Origin: Candidatus Babeliales bacterium
Lineage (GTDB): Bacteria > Babelota > Babeliae > Babelales > RVW-14
NCBI GenBank assembly: GCA_019746485.1
Contig: JAIERW010000010.1
Coordinates: 1 to 61,029, forward strand
Direction: 5' to 3'
DNA: 61,029 nt
Part shown: positions 34,563 to 43,643 of the stretch, piece by piece
Layout of the letters: each line of letters begins with the position of its first letter
Position numbering within the stretch: the stretch's first letter is position 1
Notes under the pieces: model-generated
Seen by the model: only the letters and a program-made list of their open reading frames with translations
Told to the model about the DNA's origin: nothing
Database searches by the model: none
Program-made: the position numbers and the translations under genes

Positions 34563-36113
34563 ATGAAGAACTTAATCAGAAACAGTCTTTTGATTACGGC
34601 TCTGGCAGTAATCACCAACGCACAAGCAGATGGTGACGCACACAACCAAACGTATTTAAACCCGCGCTCGCATGGCGTTAATCTTGCGCTCGAAAATGTA
34701 AACGGTTGGCAAAAAATGGTACATCGCACCGGTGCTAACAACGCATTTAATGGTAATTTGCAGGTAATTGGTTATTACCAAGCGTCAAGCGATAGTGAAG
34801 AAATTGGTGAATACTTTGCACCAGCACAATTCCCAACAACAGCGCCTGCCAACCCACTCAAAGATAATCACTTCAACTTTGGTTCAAACGCTGCCAACAC
34901 CGCAACCGCCAACGAAACATTAAACTACCGCAACTTTGTCCATCAAAGTGCCAACATAACCGGCGCTGACACCGAGCTGGTCAGACTCGCGTTCAATCCA
35001 AAGCACCGCGCATTTGGCGTAACGTTAAACCACCATCAAGATTTAGACAAATTGTGCAAAGGTCTTTATTTCAAACTCAACGTGCCATTTGTTAACATTG
35101 CAACGGGCGTTGATGCAGAATTTACCGAAAAGTACAACGCAACCACCATCAATTTTGGCAACCCAGTCGCAGCCACTTCAGTTACCAACGCATTAAAAAC
35201 ATACTTTGATGGCACGGGTGCCAACACTACCGCAGCAAACGCGCAAGCTGCTCTCCAATTTTTAAAATTTGGAAAAATCAATAGTGAAGACCACTCAAGC
35301 GGCCTGGCAGATATCGACTTCATACTTGGTTACTATTTTTGGTACAAAGACACCTCACGCGTGGCACTCAATCTTGGTCTCACTATCCCAACCGGCGACG
35401 AGGTAAAAAGTACCAAACTTTTTGAAGCAATTGTTGGCAACGGCGCTCATTGGGCCTTTGGTGCCGGCCTTGATGGCGGCGCTACCATGTGGCAAAAAAA
35501 TCACCACGAGCTCAGCGTGCACGCAGCATTAAACTTTCGCTACTTGTTTGAAAATACCGAATACAGAACGCTTGGCTTAAAAGGCGCCGATGGGAAAATA
35601 ATTCCATGGGGCCACTACCAACTGGTGGGTCAAGTTACCGGTGCCGCAACAACCTTAATTCCAGCAGCCAACAAATTAACCGTTGCATGCGATGTTACGC
35701 CAGGCAGCCAGCTTGATGGCATTCTTGGTTTTGCCTACCACAACCGCGGCTTCACACTCGATCTTGGCTACAACCTTTATTATCGCGCTGAAGAAGATGT
35801 TGACCGCAAAGGCAAAACACCAATATTTGGCACAACCGTAAACATGTGGGGCATTGTATTGCCAAACGCCACCGCCAACAATGGCATCACAGCCGGCGAA
35901 CTTCAAGTACCACTGGTCGACAACAACATCACCACCGAAAATGCAGAAACACCATCGCAACTCACGCATAAAATTTATGCAGGGCTTGCGTATGCTGCCC
36001 AGGGCTGGGATGTGCCACTCTTCATTGGCATCAACACACATTATGAATGGGCTTCAGATAATGCTGCACTGAGCAACTGGGGAATTGGCGCCAAGGCTGG
36101 CATTGGGTTTTAG
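34563..36113 (+). CDS. Outer-membrane beta-barrel-like protein, paralogue 2
   Basis: Protein of 516 residues, clearly paralogous to the gene at 31.8 kb along its whole length. It has a signal peptide (MKNLIRNSLLITALAVITN, cleavage after AQA), the same DGDAHNQTYLNPRSHGVNLA start of the mature part, and the terminal Phe in GAKAGIGF. It differs mainly in presumed loops (around AATSVTNALKTYFDGTGANT and the region after the KLTVACDVTPGSQL segment). GGAGAAG precedes the ATG at 34563, the same ribosome site as paralogue 1. The Rpn gene and its flanking palindromes separate the two copies, so the pair was probably once contiguous. Function: porin-like, inferred. Confidence 0.8.
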   Translation: MKNLIRNSLLITALAVITNAQADGDAHNQTYLNPRSHGVNLALENVNGWQKMVHRTGANNAFNGNLQVIGYYQASSDSEEIGEYFAPAQFPTTAPANPLKDNHFNFGSNAANTATANETLNYRNFVHQSANITGADTELVRLAFNPKHRAFGVTLNHHQDLDKLCKGLYFKLNVPFVNIATGVDAEFTEKYNATTINFGNPVAATSVTNALKTYFDGTGANTTAANAQAALQFLKFGKINSEDHSSGLADIDFILGYYFWYKDTSRVALNLGLTIPTGDEVKSTKLFEAIVGNGAHWAFGAGLDGGATMWQKNHHELSVHAALNFRYLFENTEYRTLGLKGADGKIIPWGHYQLVGQVTGAATTLIPAANKLTVACDVTPGSQLDGILGFAYHNRGFTLDLGYNLYYRAEEDVDRKGKTPIFGTTVNMWGIVLPNATANNGITAGELQVPLVDNNITTENAETPSQLTHKIYAGLAYAAQGWDVPLFIGINTHYEWASDNAALSNWGIGAKAGIGF

Positions 36114-36125
36114 TTTTTTCAAAAT

Positions 36126-36173
36126 ACTTCCGTTCCCAGCATCCATCATGTTAGCTTTGCTGGTAGCGTAGTT
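36126..36173 (+). promoter_or_regulatory. Second copy of the conserved 48-base upstream block
   Basis: Partner of the block at 34481-34528, here 34 bases before the ATG of the basic exported protein. The identical distance to both start codons supports a regulatory role over chance. Confidence 0.5.
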
Positions 36174-36207
36174 TTTGAAAAAAAATCAAAAAAAAGGAGA
36201 TAAAACA

Positions 36208-37683
36208 ATGTCACGTTCCGTAACACCGTCTCCAGGTTTGCGTACCTCGCTGGTACTGGTAATCCTGCTCTTGTCTAGCCCAACAACAGCCTTTGCCGCC
36301 GACCTGGCTCCCGAACAAGAGCTTGCGCCAGAACAAGCTATTGAGGCAACAGCGCTGCCAGAAATTACTCAACCACAACAAGAACAACCACCGCAGCAAC
36401 TACAACAGCCACAAGAAAAAAAAGAAAAGCAAAAAGATAAACAGCCCAAGCCAAAAGCCATACCACCACGCTTTCTCAAACTTTTGCGCAAAGAAATCAA
36501 CCGCACGGTTCAAGAAGCAAAAAAAGAAGAAAAAAAAGCACCAGGAAAACGCCGACAACGAAGACACCACACAGGACGCAAAGCACAAAATAGACGCGTT
36601 GGTGGCCGTAGCCAAAAACGAAAAGCTCGTGAACGCAGCAAACAAAAACGTTGGCCCAAATATTTAAAAAAAGTATCAGCAAAAAAAAGCATGCACGAAC
36701 TAGAAAGACGACAAAAACAATCTCAACAAGCAACCCTTAGGCAAGCTCAGGGCAGGCAGAAAAAAAGAAAATTGCAGCATCCTGCAGGCGCTCAGAAAAA
36801 AGTTAGCGTTCAACAAAAAATTGCACGCCAACGGGAACGCGTAGAAAAAAATGTTCTTGCAAACCAGTATCGCAAAGAACTTGAAGCTAAAAAAGCTGCC
36901 GGCACCGAGCTAACACCACAAGAAACGGCAACACTTGAACGCTTACAACGAGAACAAACTGAAAAAAAACAGATCAAAGAATTGCTGCTTAAAGACCCTA
37001 AAACGCTTACACCGCAAGAAAAGAAACTCCTTGTTGAGCATGCGCGCGCAAAGGGAACAGTTGGCAAAAAAGCCAAGCCGGGCAAACAAAAACTTGTTAA
37101 CATGAAAAAATATAAAGGCAGACGCGTTCACAAACAAGCTGGCACCCTTCGACAAGCTCAGGGCAGTCGGGGTAAAAAAGGTAAAGGCAAAATCAAGGGC
37201 GATCGGAAGAAGCAACAACAAAAAACCGGTGGTGTGGTAATGCCAGCCGAACAAGAAGCTTTACCAGCTGACCAACAAGAGCAATCATCCGCCGCAATGC
37301 CTGATGAAACATATGCATCAGAAGGTGCTTACCAAGAAATAGCACCTGAACAAGCAATGGATTACCCACCAGCGCCACTACCACAGCTTGAACAGCCATA
37401 CCCAGACCAAACAATGTACCCAGGCCAGCTCATGGCCCCAACACCACAACAACAGTTTGAACAAGCACCATACCCAGACCAGCCAATGGCACCAGCACCA
37501 GAGCAACCAATGCCGGTTGATCCTGCACAGGCCTACCCACAAGAGCTACCACCACTCACGCCTGAAGAATTGGCTGCAATGCAAGCTCAAATGGCAGCAT
37601 CTCAAACAACAGAAACACCAGAACAAACAGCATCACGCAGAAGAACTGAGCAAGGGCTGCCGCCAGGGCCTACTTCAAAATAA
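36208..37683 (+). CDS. Exported Lys/Arg- and Pro/Gln-rich low-complexity protein
   Basis: Protein of 491 residues, not recognised. After a signal peptide (segment LVLVILLLSSPTTAFA) comes an acidic Pro/Gln stretch, then a very basic middle (about residues 70-340, many KK, RR and RK) and a C-terminal Pro/Gln/Tyr region with near-repeats such as PYPDQPMAPAPEQ. Such composition fits a cell-surface or periplasmic nucleic-acid- or polyanion-binding protein, but no domain supports this. Two TLRQAQG peptides (encoded at 36734-36759 and 37145-37172) come from short palindromic repeats of family A type. AAGGAGA precedes the ATG at 36208. It follows the conserved upstream block and ends in a terminator, so it is its own unit. 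Confidence 0.65.
   Translation: MSRSVTPSPGLRTSLVLVILLLSSPTTAFAADLAPEQELAPEQAIEATALPEITQPQQEQPPQQLQQPQEKKEKQKDKQPKPKAIPPRFLKLLRKEINRTVQEAKKEEKKAPGKRRQRRHHTGRKAQNRRVGGRSQKRKARERSKQKRWPKYLKKVSAKKSMHELERRQKQSQQATLRQAQGRQKKRKLQHPAGAQKKVSVQQKIARQRERVEKNVLANQYRKELEAKKAAGTELTPQETATLERLQREQTEKKQIKELLLKDPKTLTPQEKKLLVEHARAKGTVGKKAKPGKQKLVNMKKYKGRRVHKQAGTLRQAQGSRGKKGKGKIKGDRKKQQQKTGGVVMPAEQEALPADQQEQSSAAMPDETYASEGAYQEIAPEQAMDYPPAPLPQLEQPYPDQTMYPGQLMAPTPQQQFEQAPYPDQPMAPAPEQPMPVDPAQAYPQELPPLTPEELAAMQAQMAASQTTETPEQTASRRRTEQGLPPGPTSK
36734..36759. repeat. Short family A palindromic repeat in the basic protein gene, copy 1
   Basis: CCCTTAGGCAAGCTCAGGGC followed by AGGCAG, encoding TLRQAQGRQ. Dyad symmetry CCCT...AGGG. 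Confidence 0.7.
37145..37172. repeat. Short family A palindromic repeat in the basic protein gene, copy 2
   Basis: CCCTTCGACAAGCTCAGGGC followed by AGTCGGGG, encoding TLRQAQGSRG in the same frame as copy 1. Confidence 0.8.
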
Positions 37684-37705
37684 GAACCTTTCTAAACACT
37701 CACGG

Positions 37706-37738
37706 AAAAGAGCCGGGCCACATGCCTGGCTCTTTTTT
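37706..37738 (+). terminator. Terminator of the basic exported protein gene
   Basis: Hairpin AAAAGAGCCGGGC / GCCTGGCTCTTTT (one G-T pair) followed by a T-tract, 23 bases past the stop. Confidence 0.85.
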
Positions 37739-37931
37739 TGAGCAATGCGGTCAAAAGTCCCTTAAAATCGTCACAACCTACCTTAAAAGAACACACCAAT
37801 CAACTTATTCAGGCCAACGCTATTTTATAGAAAAAATTTACTAATACTTGCGATTTTCATTTTATCCTTGTAAATTGTAATGTTGATTTAAAAATTACAG
37901 GGACAAGGCTAAATTGAGAAAGTGTAAAAAC

Positions 37932-39065
37932 ATGAAAAGAGCTTATTTTCTTGACCAAATCGCCTTTCAGTACAAAATCCACTCGGTCTGCGGGCTGCTC
38001 GGCCCGCGCCAGGTTGGCAAAACCACCCTTGCCAAACAATACGCCGCACAGTACCAAAATGTTCATTTTCTCGATTTGGAAAACCCCGTCGACTTGGCGC
38101 GCTTAGAAAACCCAATGCTCACACTTTCTAATATTAACAGCGATCTGATTGTGATCGACGAGATCCAACGCCGCCCAGACCTCTTTCCCGTGCTGCGGGT
38201 GCTGGTGGACGAAAAGCCACGAAAGTTTTTAATTTTAGGCAGTGCCTCACGCGACTTGCTCCAGCAATCATCTGAAACGCTGGCGGGTCGGATTGGGTAC
38301 CTTGAGCTGACGCCGTTCGATATTTCAGAAACCAAAGAATATGACAAGCTCTGGCTGCGCGGGGGCTTTCCTCTTTCTTACCTTGCCGACTCAAACAAAG
38401 AGAGCTATGCCTGGCGGCAAGCATACATTTCAACTTTTATGGAACGCGATATCCCCAACCTTGGCTTTAATATTCCGCCAACACAAATGCGACGCTTGTG
38501 GATGATGTTGGCACACAATCACGGCAATATTTTTAACGGCTCCCAACTTGGCACATCGCTGGGCATTACACATTACCTTGTCCGTCAGTACGTCGAAATT
38601 TTGGCCGGCACATTTATGGTGCGCATCTTGAACCCATGGTTTGAAAATACTCAAAAGCGGCAAGTTAAATCGCCCAAAGTTTATCTGCGCGACAGCGGCC
38701 TGCTCCACGCACTTTTGGGCATTCAAGATGAAGAAGGGCTCCACGTTTATCCGCGCCTTGGCGCCTCATGGGAAGGTTTTGCGTTGGAAGAAATTATCAA
38801 AACGTATCATGCGCAGCCTGAAGAATGCTTTTTTTGGGCAACGCAAAGTGGTGCCGAACTTGATCTTTTAATTATTAAAGATGGTAAGCGCCTTGGGTTT
38901 GAGATTAAATATACCGACTCACCAAAAATTACTAAATCGATGTCGATAGCGCTGGAAGATCTCAACTTGGACCATTTGTACTTGGTGCACCCGCACAAAG
39001 ACTCCTTTCCGCTTGCAGACAAAATTACGGCACTGGGAATTAGTGATTTAAAACCAACTTTTTAA
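37932..39065 (+). CDS. AAA-type ATPase with DUF4143, second copy
   Basis: Protein of 377 residues of the AAA_14/DUF4143 family. It has Walker A GPRQVGKT (24-31), Walker B LIVIDEIQ and the sensor ILGSASRDLL. The C-terminal domain ends with Asp in AELDLLI and Glu-x-Lys in GFEIKYT, a PD-(D/E)xK-like pair. It is about 70 residues shorter than the copy at 25.4 kb and only distantly similar, so the two belong to different subfamilies rather than a recent duplication. The start is uncertain: the ATG at 37932 has only GAAAG nearby, while an in-frame TTG at 37914 has AAGG five bases upstream. It is followed by a remnant of a small helix-turn-helix gene. Confidence 0.85.
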   Translation: MKRAYFLDQIAFQYKIHSVCGLLGPRQVGKTTLAKQYAAQYQNVHFLDLENPVDLARLENPMLTLSNINSDLIVIDEIQRRPDLFPVLRVLVDEKPRKFLILGSASRDLLQQSSETLAGRIGYLELTPFDISETKEYDKLWLRGGFPLSYLADSNKESYAWRQAYISTFMERDIPNLGFNIPPTQMRRLWMMLAHNHGNIFNGSQLGTSLGITHYLVRQYVEILAGTFMVRILNPWFENTQKRQVKSPKVYLRDSGLLHALLGIQDEEGLHVYPRLGASWEGFALEEIIKTYHAQPEECFFWATQSGAELDLLIIKDGKRLGFEIKYTDSPKITKSMSIALEDLNLDHLYLVHPHKDSFPLADKITALGISDLKPTF

Positions 39066-39124
39066 TCTGGAGCCGCTTGTACCGATCTAACAATCGAACA
39101 AATTGAAGAACTTAAAAAGAACAA

Positions 39125-39388
39125 ATGAACAACAGAAAGACACTAAAATTTTCAGATCCTGTGACCGAACAAGAAGATGAAGAATATCAAGACCTCCTCC
39201 TGTCTGAATTGTTAATTGCCATCATGAAAACTGATGCAGCATCAGTGCACGAACTTGCAAAGACAGCCGGCATTTCTTCAACAATTATCCAAAACATTCG
39301 CTCTTGAAATATAAAGACTTTCCAAAACCTTCTTGAAGAAATCGAAGATTTATACTTAGGCTCAAGCTGCTTTGCAAGAAAAGGGTGA
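39125..39388 (+). pseudogene. Interrupted small helix-turn-helix (antitoxin-like) gene
   Basis: The first 60 codons encode a XRE-like helix-turn-helix start (SVHELAKTAGISSTIIQNIRS), then TGA at 39305-39307. Reading through the TGA gives NIKTFQNLLEEIEDLYLG... to a second stop at 39386, which continues the usual antitoxin pattern in which Gly follows IRS. A GGA-to-TGA change would explain it. The ATG overlaps the TGA of a short in-frame fragment (39066-39127, ending IEQIEELKKNK) that may be the tail of a lost partner gene. Likely a decaying toxin-antitoxin operon. Confidence 0.5.
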
Positions 39389-39427
39389 ATGCGTTTCGCA
39401 CGAAGAAATTAAGAAGCGCTTCAAAAT

Positions 39428-39470
39428 CCCTCGATACTTTTTCTCTACGAGAAAAAACTCGGGATGAGCG
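39428..39470. repeat. Family B palindromic repeat, solitary copy
   Basis: CCCTCGATAC...CTCGGGATGAGCG, 43 bases, with internal dyad symmetry around TTTTTCTC / GAGAAAAA. It matches the arms at 54301-54343 and 54437-54483 but has no inverted partner nearby. Confidence 0.75.
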
Positions 39471-39868
39471 CGGAGAAAATGTCTCTAGCAGCTGAATAAT
39501 TAATGGCTCCAAATCAGCGGAAATGTCGAACGCAGCGCGATTAGCGCTGTCTCGACTGGTTTGCGCGTCAGAGATTCCAAAGATACCTCTTTGGTGCGCC
39601 ATCCCAAAGGGGTCGCAATACCCCTTTGGAAAAAAACGAAAGAGTTAGTTATGAAGAAAGCAGAGATTGTAGAAAAAAGAAAAAAAATAAAAAGAAGATA
39701 AAACTTTATTTGGGGACAAAAAAAACATTTTTAACAAAAATCTTGCTCTCACCAAAACCTTTCTATAGTCTCAAATCGAAGTCGCAAAGTAAGCAGTACG
39801 AGAGTATTTTCAAAAAAATATTCAAAGCTGCAAGGAAGAAGGGTTCTATCAAAAGGAGAAGGAAGAAC
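39471..39868. other. Gap before outer-membrane paralogue 3
   Basis: No supported gene. It contains small hairpins: CAGCGC / GCGCTG around 39533-39548, CCAAAG / CTTTGG at 39578-39594, and CCAAAGGGG / CCCCTTTGG at 39604-39629. It then becomes a purine-rich leader. None of the hairpins has a T-tract on the plus strand. The region looks like decayed repeat sequence followed by the leader of the outer-membrane gene. Confidence 0.45.
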
Positions 39869-41368
39869 ATGAGAGTAAGTCTTCGTACACTCGCGCTTTT
39901 AGCGCTCTGTGTTGGCACCGTGTTTGCCGACAACGATAGTCAATATGCCAACAGAACGTTCTTGATGCCGCGTCCAACAAATGTGGACAAAGCAATGGAA
40001 TGGACAACATGGCATGCACACTTTTTCAAAAAGCATCAAGAAAAACATGGTATCAACAGTCACTTTCAAGTAACTGGTTTTTGGCAAGCGTCGACCAATG
40101 ATGAAGATCTTGGTACGTATTTTGGTATTGGGAACGGTAAAAACAGTTTTGTAGTTGGCGATCCAACGGTAGATGGCGTGGAAATTAACAGCTTCCGTCT
40201 CATTCACAACGCAGATGGCGGTGGGGGATTGTCTGATCCATTTCCAGGTACCATTACCTTCAAACCTGAACGCGAATCATTTGGTTTCCGTTTAGACTAC
40301 ATTCAAGACATCAACGCACCAATCAAAAACTTGTTCTTTAAAGCAAGCATGCCTATTGTTCATGTTGAAACCGACATGGAAATAAGTGTTGCTGATAGCG
40401 TTAAACAAATAATTCTTGATGATCCTAATAACACTGAATACACCATTGCAGATTTCTTTGCCGGCAATATTAACGTAAGCCAAAACCCGATGGACAACAC
40501 AAACCAACAAGAATCGTTGAAATTTGCCAAAATTAACGGCGATCGCAGCAAAACTGGCATTGCCGACCTTGACTTGGCACTTGGCTACAAATACTTCCAC
40601 AGCGCAACATCCCATGCCTTTATCTCGGTTTTTGTAACCGTACCAACAGGCTCCAAAGTGCGCGGCACCTACCTCTTTGAACCAATTGTTGGTAACGGCC
40701 ACCACGTAGCACTTGGCGCAAGCGTTTATGCCGGCGCACAAGTATGGTCTGGCGAACAAGGCAAGTTGCGCGTTGATGGCTGCTTGAACTACTCGTACCT
40801 GTTTGAGGGCACGGAACAAAGAACAATTGGCGTCAAAAATATCACAACCGGAAACACCGAACTTCTTGGTTTTTATAACATGGGCGCACGAATCGGCCAA
40901 GTTGACAAACCTTTCTTTCCATTGGCAAACGTTTTAACCCGCGACCTGCGTGTACAACCAAACAGCCAAATCGATGCTTTATTGAACCTTTCGTTCCAAA
41001 GCAAACGCTTTATTGTTGAAGTTGGTTACAACTTGTACTGGAAAGATCAAGAATCTATCTGGGTCAAGAATACTGACGATTTGATTGGCCAAGTAGGTAT
41101 TGTTTCCCCAACAGCTGTATCAAACGTGGCAATTACGGCAGCAAGCTTTGTAGGCGGAGCTGCTTTCACAGCCGACAATCTTGACATTAACGCAGCCAAA
41201 ACCCCTTCACAAATCACCCACAAACTGTCTGCTGGCTTGGCCTTTAAATACAAGATCAATAACAGCTACCCATCATCACTTGGCATTGGCGGTTCGTACG
41301 AATTTGCACCTAAAAATAGCTCCGTTGAACAGTATGCCGTGTGGGGTAAAGCAGGGTTTTCCTTCTAA
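39869..41368 (+). CDS. Outer-membrane beta-barrel-like protein, paralogue 3
   Basis: Protein of 499 residues, a more distant paralogue of the genes at 31.8 and 34.6 kb. It has a signal peptide (MRVSLRTLALLALCVGTVFA). Shared landmarks are NRTFLMPRPTNVDKAMEW, FRLDYIQDINAPIKNLFFK, TGIADLDLALGYKYF, YLFEPIVGNGHHVALGASV and the terminal Phe in WGKAGFSF. The longest frame begins at 39626, but AAAAGGAGAAGG precedes the ATG at 39869 and the signal peptide begins there. The barrel body is shorter in the loops than in the other two. A porin-like role is inferred. No clear terminator follows. Confidence 0.8.
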   Translation: MRVSLRTLALLALCVGTVFADNDSQYANRTFLMPRPTNVDKAMEWTTWHAHFFKKHQEKHGINSHFQVTGFWQASTNDEDLGTYFGIGNGKNSFVVGDPTVDGVEINSFRLIHNADGGGGLSDPFPGTITFKPERESFGFRLDYIQDINAPIKNLFFKASMPIVHVETDMEISVADSVKQIILDDPNNTEYTIADFFAGNINVSQNPMDNTNQQESLKFAKINGDRSKTGIADLDLALGYKYFHSATSHAFISVFVTVPTGSKVRGTYLFEPIVGNGHHVALGASVYAGAQVWSGEQGKLRVDGCLNYSYLFEGTEQRTIGVKNITTGNTELLGFYNMGARIGQVDKPFFPLANVLTRDLRVQPNSQIDALLNLSFQSKRFIVEVGYNLYWKDQESIWVKNTDDLIGQVGIVSPTAVSNVAITAASFVGGAAFTADNLDINAAKTPSQITHKLSAGLAFKYKINNSYPSSLGIGGSYEFAPKNSSVEQYAVWGKAGFSF

Positions 41369-41478
41369 GAATATTGACTTTATGAGTGTCACCATTTTAT
41401 AATTAAAATTGACACATAGAAATTAAGTTAATTTTAGAGAAAAAGAGAAGAAAAACCCTAAAATTCAAGGAGATAGAA

Positions 41479-43620
41479 ATGAGAATGAAAAGAACTATAC
41501 ATGCCCTACTCAGCCTAGCTTTGTTGGCAATAGTAGGAAGTAATGTAGAAGCAGCTGCAAGTAGACGTGAGCAGATTTTAAAAGACAGAGCCGCAGCTCG
41601 GACGCGTGGAGAAGCAGCAACTATTAGAGAATACTTAGATAAAGAAAAAGCACAAGCAGCGGCAATCGAGAAAGCTTATAAGAAAACCAACCCGGCAAAG
41701 AAAGAAGCCGCAATTTTAGCCCTTCCTTCAGTAAAGCCCACAGCAGAAGTTATAGCTGCACTTGGCTCACAAACTCATAGCGGAGCAAAAAAAGATATAG
41801 AAAAAATACTTGAAAATGAAGAAGCTACGCTAAATAAGCTTAAAGCAGAGGTAGCAGGCAGCACTAACCCAGCAGTTATAGCTAAAGTAAAAGCCCAAAA
41901 AAAAGAGGCTAAAGCAGATCTGGCAAAGGTAAAAGCATCAAAAGGAACAGTCTCTGGCGGCGGTGGTGGTGGCGGTGGTGGTGGCGGTGGTGTAGTTAAC
42001 GCAACGCAACCAGAAATAGATGCCGCAGTAAATGCTTTTACGGTAAACATCCTTGGTTGGTTAAGAACTGAATTTGGCTTTGCTGGCGACCTTACCGCCT
42101 TCTTGCTTTCGTTTGCAACAACTGGACCAAATGCAGCAACAGGTAACGTTGATACCGTTGCTATTGATGCAGCAAAACAAAACATTATGAAACAAGCAGC
42201 AGCAGCAACCGCTGCAGTTCAGTTAGGCACGGCAAAAACAGCAGCTAACGCACTAAAAACAGCCGTTGATGCCGCAGAAGCTATCTTTAATAAAGGACTT
42301 GGCCACATAACACAAGCCGAAGCTGTAGCAGCCCTTGCTTCTGTAAATATTGGTGGCGCATTGTACAACTTGGCTGGTGATTTTCATGCCAAAGTTATGG
42401 CCGCATCTGCTGCTGGTTCTGCAACACCACACGCAACAGCCGCTGCCACATGGTTCGGATTAACGGCAACAACCAAAGCAGCACTAGTTACTTTCGTGGG
42501 CAATATTAATGCGAATAAAGCCTCCTTAAACGCAGCTGGACAAGTTTGGTGGGATTTAATTGGCGCAGGTAATTTTGGAGCAATACAAGCAACTGCACCA
42601 GCTGCACCAGTAGGAGCAGCCGACTACGCAGCCGCTGACTTCAATGCTATCAAGACTGCAATCTTAACTGCACTGCAAAATAAAGCAAAAACTAGATCTG
42701 GCGACATCAGCGCAGCACCAACCGACAATGACGCATGGTTAATGGATACACCAAACAAAAACGGCGTAGCAGCTGATAACGCTCTTCGTACAGCAGCCTT
42801 CAACATAGCCGATGCAACGCATAAAGTAACAGCCAAAGTCTTTGCTGCTACCGATACTGCAGTAAGTTACGGCACAGCGGTACATAACCTCAAGACTAAA
42901 GCAGAGCTTGTTGCTGCACTTGTAGCTGCATACACAGCTCTTGTTCCAGCTGCAGACTTCCAATTCACCGGTGCTGGCAAACTTAATCACGCAACAATTA
43001 CAAACGTATTTAATAGTGGCGACATGGACACATGGTTGAATAGAGGTACAGCTGGTGACAACGCTAAAAATACAGCTGCCCACACTGCTTGCCAAGCTGC
43101 TCGAACAATTATCACTGATGCGGCAAACGCTATTACAACCAACGTCACAGTTGCCAATATTCACACCGATGGTTCTTGCACAACCAAGATAACTGTACAT
43201 AATGCGATTAACGATGCTCATACAACACTTGAAGTGGCCATAACTGCTGTTGCAACAGCAAAGGCTCATGTTGCTGGTGGCGGCGGCGGCGGTGGTGGCG
43301 GCGGCGGCGGTGGTGGCGGCGGCATCAACTGGGCTGCGGCAGACTTAGCAGTAGAAATCACAAAACATGTCAACGACAATACCACAGCACGGGATGCTTT
43401 AGTAAAATTGTTTAATAGTCCTGCAGATAATGCAGTAAAAATAATCACTCGTAACGCTGGAACTGGTGTGATAGCAATAGGCAATAAAGCTGCTTTTACA
43501 ACTCTTTCGCCAGCACAAAAAGCTCAGTTATTGCAACTTAAAGATGCTATACGCGCCCAACTTACAGACCCTGATGATCAAACAGACCTAGATGGTGTAT
43601 GGACAGCTCTTACAACTTAA
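41479..43620 (+). CDS. Large exported Ala/Gly-rich protein with poly-Gly linkers
   Basis: Protein of 713 residues, not recognised. It has a signal peptide (MRMKRTIHALLSLALLAIVG, cleavage near VEA) and a Lys/Ala-rich helical segment. A 12-Gly run (residues 160-171) joins this to a long Ala/Thr/Asn-rich region. A 16-Gly run near residue 600 joins that to a C-terminal domain of about 100 residues (INWAAADLAVEITKHVNDN to GVWTALTT). The same C-terminal domain ends the protein encoded at 44.2 kb. Poly-Gly runs of codon-mixed GGT/GGC look like flexible linkers between surface modules. AAGGAGA precedes the ATG. Likely cell-surface or secreted; function unknown. Confidence 0.75.
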   Translation: MRMKRTIHALLSLALLAIVGSNVEAAASRREQILKDRAAARTRGEAATIREYLDKEKAQAAAIEKAYKKTNPAKKEAAILALPSVKPTAEVIAALGSQTHSGAKKDIEKILENEEATLNKLKAEVAGSTNPAVIAKVKAQKKEAKADLAKVKASKGTVSGGGGGGGGGGGGVVNATQPEIDAAVNAFTVNILGWLRTEFGFAGDLTAFLLSFATTGPNAATGNVDTVAIDAAKQNIMKQAAAATAAVQLGTAKTAANALKTAVDAAEAIFNKGLGHITQAEAVAALASVNIGGALYNLAGDFHAKVMAASAAGSATPHATAAATWFGLTATTKAALVTFVGNINANKASLNAAGQVWWDLIGAGNFGAIQATAPAAPVGAADYAAADFNAIKTAILTALQNKAKTRSGDISAAPTDNDAWLMDTPNKNGVAADNALRTAAFNIADATHKVTAKVFAATDTAVSYGTAVHNLKTKAELVAALVAAYTALVPAADFQFTGAGKLNHATITNVFNSGDMDTWLNRGTAGDNAKNTAAHTACQAARTIITDAANAITTNVTVANIHTDGSCTTKITVHNAINDAHTTLEVAITAVATAKAHVAGGGGGGGGGGGGGGGGINWAAADLAVEITKHVNDNTTARDALVKLFNSPADNAVKIITRNAGTGVIAIGNKAAFTTLSPAQKAQLLQLKDAIRAQLTDPDDQTDLDGVWTALTT

Positions 43621-43643
43621 AACTAAAATAAAAAGGATCTAAT

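Noticed and set aside
39285..39602. Open minus-strand frame of 105 codons opposite the broken antitoxin gene and the family B repeat
   Set aside because: It runs through a palindromic repeat and decayed sequence, lacks a ribosome site and resembles no protein.
42739..43269. Minus-strand open frame rich in Cys and Ser opposite the large surface protein
   Set aside because: The composition is the mirror of the Ala/Thr/Asn codons on the plus strand; there is no start signal.
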